A DNA stretch of 64,000 nt from Tetrapyrgos nigripes. Taxonomy: Eukaryota; Basidiomycota; Agaricomycetes; Agaricales; Campanellaceae. Under the pieces are notes generated by a model. That model saw only the letters and a program-made list of their open reading frames with translations, did not search any database and was not told the origin of the DNA. Of the stretch, positions 59,259-64,000 are shown in pieces. Position 1 is the stretch's first letter, and every line of letters starts with the position of its first letter. The position numbers were made by a program, and so were the translations under genes. The stretch spans positions 248,001 through 312,000 of the forward strand of contig JAACJM010000089.1 in NCBI GenBank assembly GCA_013368315.1, written 5' to 3'.

Positions 59259-59847
59259 CAGTGTTCGCTGTAAGGGCTTATTTAAGGGTACCTGTAGAGG
59301 TTACGGCTTAAAGGGTTAAGTGAGGGCTTAAGTTAAGTACGTACTTAAGGGTACTTAAGGCCTTAGTATAAAAATTTGTAGTTACCCGTCATACTCATTG
59401 GATGTGTCCAGCATCTTTGCAGGCTTGCAAGTGCAGCATTAGTGTGAGTCCTTATACTTCTATCATCAATAAACTCACCTTTCTGAAACCAGCTTTCACC
59501 GTCAAGGGTTTTGATGTCAACCGAAGTCTGGTTCTTGATGTGTGGAGCCGAGGAGCGTGTTGTTTGATGCACCCAAGGCAGTGGGCCTTCCAGTGGCTTG
59601 TATTTTGCTTGGTACCTTTATAGAAGTACTCCCATAGGACCATTGCGACGGTCATGTTACAGTCGACCAGCATCGACGCGTAGCCTAAGCTACAGTAAAA
59701 AAATTGTTCTCGGCTAATTTCACGTGACTACTACATCTTAAGCCGTACTTAAGGGTGCTTAAGGGTTGCCAGTATCGTTACGGCTTACGTCCCTTAAGAA
59801 GTTAAGCCCTTAGCGTAAGTAAGGCTTAACCCTTACAGCGAACACTG
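59259..59847 (-). mobile_element. hAT MITE, copy 1 (589 bp)
   Basis: Starts CAGTGTTCGCTGTAAGGG and ends with the inverse CCCTTACAGCGAACACTG. The 8-bp duplication GTCTCCGG flanks it (59251-59258 and 59848-59855). Subterminal TTAAGGG/CCTTAA motifs are abundant. CA(G)TG ends plus an 8-bp duplication define hAT. It keeps one transposase exon on the minus strand (59452-59673) and is nearly identical to copy 2 but inverted. Confidence 0.93.
59452..59673 (-). pseudogene. BED-finger exon remnant in hAT MITE copy 1
   Basis: Translation MLVDCNMTVAMVLWEYFYKG then SHWKAHCLGCIKQHA resembles the BED zinc finger at the N-terminus of hAT transposases (W-x-x-F, then C-x2-C). After GFRK comes GTGAGT, a good splice donor, but the downstream transposase exons are gone. 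Same as the plus-strand copy at 60151. Confidence 0.6.
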
Positions 59848-59855
59848 GTCTCCGG

Positions 59856-59968
59856 ACACAAATGATCTCATACTCGCCTTCCTCTCACTCGTCTCATCTA
59901 TTTCACATTTCTTTGGTACTTCCTCCTTCCTGAACATGTTTTATACTTACTATTTCATTTTACTCGGT
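59856..59968. other. Spacer between the two MITEs
   Basis: About 110 bases of ordinary sequence separate the two MITE copies. It would form the loop of a very large hairpin in any transcript through both. Confidence 0.6.
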
Positions 59969-59976
59969 AATACTTA

Positions 59977-60565
59977 CAGTGTTCGCCGTAAGGGTTAAGC
60001 CTTACTTACGCTAAGGGCTTAACTTCTTAAGGGACGTAAGCCGTAACGATACTGGCAACCCTTAAGCACCCTTAAGTACGGCTTAAGATGTAGTAGTCAC
60101 GTGAAATTAGCCGAGAACAATTTTTTTACTGTAGCTTAGGCTACGCGTCGATGCTGGTCGACTGTAACATGACCGTCGCAATGGTCCTATGGGAGTACTT
60201 CTATAAAGGTACCAAGCAAAATACAAGCCACTGGAAGGCCCACTGCCTTGGGTGCATCAAACAACACGCTCCTCGGCTCCACACATCAAGAACCAGACTT
60301 CGGTTGACATCAAAACCCTTGACGGTGAAAGCTGGTTTCAGAAAGGTGAGTTTATTGATGATAGAAGTATAAGGACTCACACTAATGCTGCACTTGCAAG
60401 CCTGCAAAGATGCTGGACACATCCAATGAGTATGACGGGTAACTACAAATTTTTATACTAAGGCCTTAAGTACCCTTAAGTACGTACTTAACTTAAGCCC
60501 TCACTTAACCCTTTAAGCCGTAACCTCTACAGGTACCCTTAAATAAGCCCTTACAGCAAACACTG
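59977..60565 (+). mobile_element. hAT MITE, copy 2 (589 bp), inverted to copy 1
   Basis: Same ends as copy 1 (CAGTGTTCGCCG ... GCAAACACTG) but in the other orientation, flanked by its own 8-bp duplication AATACTTA (59969-59976 and 60566-60573). The length is identical to copy 1. I see only a few differences at the ends (C/T and A/G). The different target duplications show two separate insertions. Confidence 0.93.
60151..60372 (+). pseudogene. BED-finger exon remnant in hAT MITE copy 2
   Basis: ATG 60151 opens the same reading frame as in copy 1. The splice donor GTGAGT is at 60346; without splicing the frame ends at 60372 (73 codons). A short DNA-binding protein that competes with full transposase is conceivable but not shown. 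Confidence 0.6.
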
Positions 60566-60574
60566 AATACTTAA

Positions 60575-61320
60575 TGTAACCTGAGAGACTCGTGTTCTAT
60601 ATCCTTCTCCATCCCATCTCTGATTCACGAGTCTCTCGGGTAGGTTTCTACGTCATCCTTCTACTTCCCATATTGATTTACGAGTTTATTCAGTCAATTC
60701 AGATTTATTCGCGTCACCCTCCCTCCTCTCCCGTATTTACTTATTTACTTATTGTGATGTATGCGCCTTTTTCGAGTCTCACCCACGAATATACCCAGGG
60801 GAGTCGCTGTTTCAGGACTCCCCGTGTTTCGCCTATTCTTTTACCAGAGAGAAATTCTCTAGGACGATCCGCAAGATGATTAGCAAGAGTAAAAATTAGC
60901 GTGGTGAGAATATTGGATTACACATGACGAACTTGAGCAAAAGAAAAAAGGTGAGAATGACAAATAGTGATTAGTAAGATGCAACTTATGGTCTCTCGAA
61001 GTAAGGTTTGAGTGAGGTCCTCTATTGGCAGTGCGCATTTCTCTGCCTAAAGCATGATTTCATGAGCACAAGTTAAGCCATGACTGTCCACTAAAATAAT
61101 AGAAAAGGTTGTGGCTACATCACAGCAAAAGTTACGGTTCACCTTTTGATAAGTGCCTAAGTTCCCACTGTCATCTTCGAGCACTCAAATGGCTGTTTTT
61201 CCAATGTTTTGTACGGACATTAGGCTACTTATATTGACTGTAATGTAAGAACATACTACTACGAATAGAACATAATAAAATGGAAGAGAAATGACTCAAA
61301 GAAAAAAATACTGCAACTAA
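60575..61320. other. No gene seen
   Basis: Short ORFs without similarity. It includes the 3' flank of the minus-strand gene ending at 61325. Confidence 0.4.
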
Positions 61321-61324
61321 ATCA

Positions 61325-63143
61325 TTATTTCGATGGAGCAGGGAATGATGCAAGGATATCTTCGTTTCCTTCCACTGGGTATAGCCTAGGTTCGCCTGAG
61401 GGGGAGGTAGCAAAGTAGTAAGAGTTTGGGGCTGGGGCTGGGCCATCGCACTCCGCTAACGCTGCATTGATTGTTTCCCAATCCCAATTATCAGCATTTT
61501 TGGAAAGCTGCGTAGCACGGTTCCAGACTTTGCGAAGCGGCGTCTGCATGTAATTAGATGTGCCTGGAACCGAAAATCTCAAGGGGGAATAAAGCGATGG
61601 GGTGTCTGCACTGTGACGTGGTGCTGGAATGTCGAAGTCAATAAGCACTGCCATTAGTGGAACGTATCAGTGAATGTGCACGATGACAGAGAAGGAAAAC
61701 ACACCAGGATCCATTGGAGTGCCTGTTCCACCCAAGCTAGACTTGCCAGATGATGGTGTAGCTACTGATACAACCCTATTTGAGTGAGGCGTTGAAAGGC
61801 TTTGCAGCACAGTCAAGCGTTCAAGAAGATCTTTGATACGTACATGAATTGCAAAGCCACAAAATGTAGTAAATCAACGAGTAGAAGTAGCTGTGCTGGG
61901 AGACTTTTTTGGTGAGCACTTTCGTGCCTCCTTAATACCTTTGATCTGCTGCTGCAGTTGTTTTGACCGATCTCGACTGGCCTTGAGCTCTGCAGTAAGA
62001 TCTCCCTCCAGCTGCGATAATTTCTGGCGCTTGCGTTGAGTCTCTTGACGACTTCCCGAGCTTTGAAATGATCTAGAACGGTGTTGTTGCTTTTAGAAAG
62101 GACAGAGCTCGCTTTTGAGGCAAGAACAGTTCGAGCAGTGTCATCGTCAAACTGCTTACACCTGGGTAATGCTGTCAGTCAGCAAACAGAACCAATAAGT
62201 ATGTTATAAGAAACTCATAAATGAATGCTGTCGAGCAGACTGTGCTGAATTCCAGTCACTTGATTGTCTTGTGCATGGCTACCCTCAATCATATTTGTGT
62301 TAGCAGGGACAATGTCCCAATGAGAAGGATCCATCAACGAGAGGTGTCGATTCAGCGATGACAGGAGCCAAGGATAGCTTTCCTTATGCCTCCACCAAGC
62401 TTAATATTAATGCTTAGACATAATAAATAAAGTAGAGTATGATCCTGAGTCTCACCTTGGACCTTTTCATGAGGATGAGCATCACAGTAAGAAGCATACT
62501 GGGCAATCTTGAGGTCTGAATCAAGATCCGGAAAACTCTTGAGGTACTTGAAGTCTTCTTCTGAGATGTAGGTCTTGAGGTTCTGAACACCTCTATGGCC
62601 CACAAAGCTTCAGTGAGTTAAATCAAACAAAGATGGCAATGGTGACCTACCAATGAAACTTCCCTGTACCTGTATCACCACCCCACGCATCCTGGCACTA
62701 TTAAGCGTGAGATGCAATATTGGATCAGATAAAGGACTTCAGAACATACCTCCTTCTTGATGAAGCCATCAACAGTCAGCATTCTGTCACCATTGGAAAG
62801 ACACTCCGGCTTCCCGTTCAAATCAAGAATGTATGCGATTGGTGTATCACTGTGAGGGATCGGCCAAACCTCTGGTGCCTCATCAATGGTGATGACACGG
62901 ACAACAGATTTCTTCCCTTTCACGAGCTCAAGGGAAGGATCTGAGTGTTCGCTTTTTCCCTTGCCTTTCTTGTGGGATTTTGTGAAAGGATTAGTCGCTA
63001 TTTGGGGAGTGTCTGCGCCTGAATCAGAATCCAATAATTCTATCGCTAGGTTCGGTCAATAAAACCTCAATCACTCCATGTAAAGTTTCTAACAACTTAC
63101 TTTTACGCTTGCATTTGCGATCGGGTCCACAAGGAAGAGACAT
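61325..63143 (-). CDS. Multi-exon protein of unknown function, transposon-family-like motif
   Basis: Start ATG 63143 (MSLPCGPDRKCKRK), intron with GTAAGT, then LLDSDSGADTPQIATNPFTK, a basic KKGKGK, VITIDEAPEVWPIPHSDTP, LTVDGFIKKE (to about 62752). Next come CQDAWGGDTGTGKFHW (about 62690), FVGHRGVQNLKTYISEEDFK (about 62600), ESYPWLLSSLNRHLSLMDPS (about 62370), and NMIEGSHAQDNQVTGIQHSL, ending LLDSIH (about 62290-62225). A coiled coil RQETQRKRQKLSQLEGDLTA (about 62050) and a C-terminal region (AVLIDFDIPAPRHSADTPSL to stop 61325) follow. At least six introns fit. The E-S-H-x4-N motif recalls multicopy Agaricomycete genes I associate with mobile elements, but I cannot name the family. It may be a domesticated transposon gene. 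Confidence 0.6.
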
Positions 63144-63532
63144 TTTGAGATGGGGTGCACGGGGCAAATTATCACTGGTTCTACATATACATTTAGTGTT
63201 GGGAAACAATCGTCACAAAGATTTACGGTTAACGACTTACGGAGAGAAAAGAAACAGACAAAGTTCGTTGAGAATGAAGGATTGGGGGGTAAGGAGTGTA
63301 GATTTAGACTCTGAATGTAAGAAAACAAAAGGATAAGATAGAGATGATATGAAAAACGAGATAGATACGCACCAGTGCATGCAAGATACACTGTGACTGG
63401 CAGAAGTGAGGGAAAGGGAAGAAAGAAACGCACTGTACAGTCATTCCTCCAGCCTTTTATACTTACGAGACACTCAATAGACGCGTAACAAACACTTACC
63501 AGGCGCTTAAGAGACCCTTAAGAGACCCTTAC

Positions 63533-63700
63533 CATTCCTTCTTGCTTTGACAACCGCTGGTATTCACCGTTATTGAGCTGCTTTAGGCTTTCCACAGAGG
63601 CAGAGTCTTGTTTGTGATTAAAGCAGATATTATTTTGTTCAAGTTGAGTGTAAATCCCATGGTGGATGTCTCCTACAATCACACGTAGTAGGGACGACAT
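63533..63700 (-). CDS. Hypothetical first exon (56 codons)
   Basis: ATG 63700 gives MSSLLRVIVGDIHHGIYTQL and continues to LNNGEYQRLSKQEGM, followed by GTAAGG at 63532. The composition looks coding and the donor is good, but the next exon was not found. It may be an upstream exon of the gene ending at 61325 or a separate small gene. No family recognised. Confidence 0.35.
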
Positions 63701-64000
63701 GGTGGTTGGAAGCAAAGGTAGTGAAGCTGCCGGCGCGTAGCATATGGATTAGGCAATTCCCACTCACGCATAGCATTCCCCCGCCTCCCGCCCTATGCTG
63801 ATGAAACCTAGCGCTTAGACGACCAGAAGAAAGAAAGGACTGGGCCATCAGCTGATAAAAGAAGAAAGAAACCGGAGCACTACCGGCGCATTCAACGAAA
63901 AGAAAGAAAAATCATATATTTATCTAATCTAATCTTTTTCTTTTTCTTTCTTCTCGTATATACTCGATGCGACAGCCTGAAGTGCGTCACGGCGTGTAGG
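63701..64000. other. Right edge, no gene seen
   Basis: AG-rich sequence and a TCTAATC/TTTTTC stretch at the very end. A minus-strand frame (63639-63848) overlaps the hypothetical exon without similarity. Confidence 0.35.

Noticed and set aside
59259..60565. One large palindromic transposon
   Set aside because: Each arm has its own complete ends and a different 8-bp target copy, so these are two insertions.
1..64000. tRNA and rRNA genes
   Set aside because: I looked for typical B-box and rRNA core sequences and saw no convincing match; a tRNAscan run would settle it.

Overview
The window looks like nuclear DNA of a mushroom-forming basidiomycete (Agaricomycetes). The evidence is genes cut by many 45-75 nt introns with GT-AG borders, an NB-ARC/TPR (NLR-like) protein, a basidiomycete-type seven-helix membrane protein, a phytanoyl-CoA dioxygenase gene, and fungal-type MULE, CACTA, hAT and Tad-like LINE transposons. 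No bacterial-style operons, tRNAs, rRNAs or CRISPR arrays were seen.

Layout. 1-6.6 kb is repeat-rich and gene-poor, with two candidate MITEs. 6.9-13.3 kb holds a decayed LINE on the minus strand whose RNase H-like domain sits between endonuclease and reverse transcriptase. 14.4-18 kb has no recognisable gene. 18.0-21.0 kb is an NB-ARC/TPR gene (minus) with a frameshift in its repeats. 22.1-31.7 kb is the most striking region: a phytanoyl-CoA dioxygenase (PhyH) gene on the minus strand is split by an 8.09-kb Mutator-like element (23093-31182). The element has terminal inverted repeats and a perfect 10-bp duplication, GGTCTAAACC, on both sides. It carries one long, apparently open, multi-exon gene joining a WRKY-GCM1-type zinc finger, a MULE-like DDE transposase core, a USP-like cysteine protease and a PHD finger.

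31.7-38.4 kb has no gene I can name. 38.4-40.0 kb is an array of about eleven 150-bp units. 42.4-44.05 kb is an intact-looking seven-helix membrane protein gene (minus). 44.7-45.3 kb is a tandem pair of 305-bp MITE-like units. 46.1-46.55 kb is a small three-exon gene for a 96-residue secreted protein. 48.6-49.55 kb is a 5'-truncated LINE fragment. 49567-56404 is a 6.84-kb CACTA element (CACTG ends, 3-bp GAG duplication) with a dead Tnp2-type transposase, an intact-looking minus-strand zinc-finger gene and a coiled-coil ORF; it landed inside a copy of a dispersed repeat. 59.26-60.57 kb holds two 589-bp hAT MITEs in opposite orientation, each with its own 8-bp target duplication and each retaining a BED-finger exon. 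61.3-63.1 kb is a multi-exon gene (minus) of unknown function.

The ordinary genes (NLR-like, PhyH, membrane protein, secreted protein, unknown 61-63 kb gene) show no shared pathway. Most of the window is shaped by transposon insertion and decay. Exon borders were read by eye from frame, splice motifs and family conservation.
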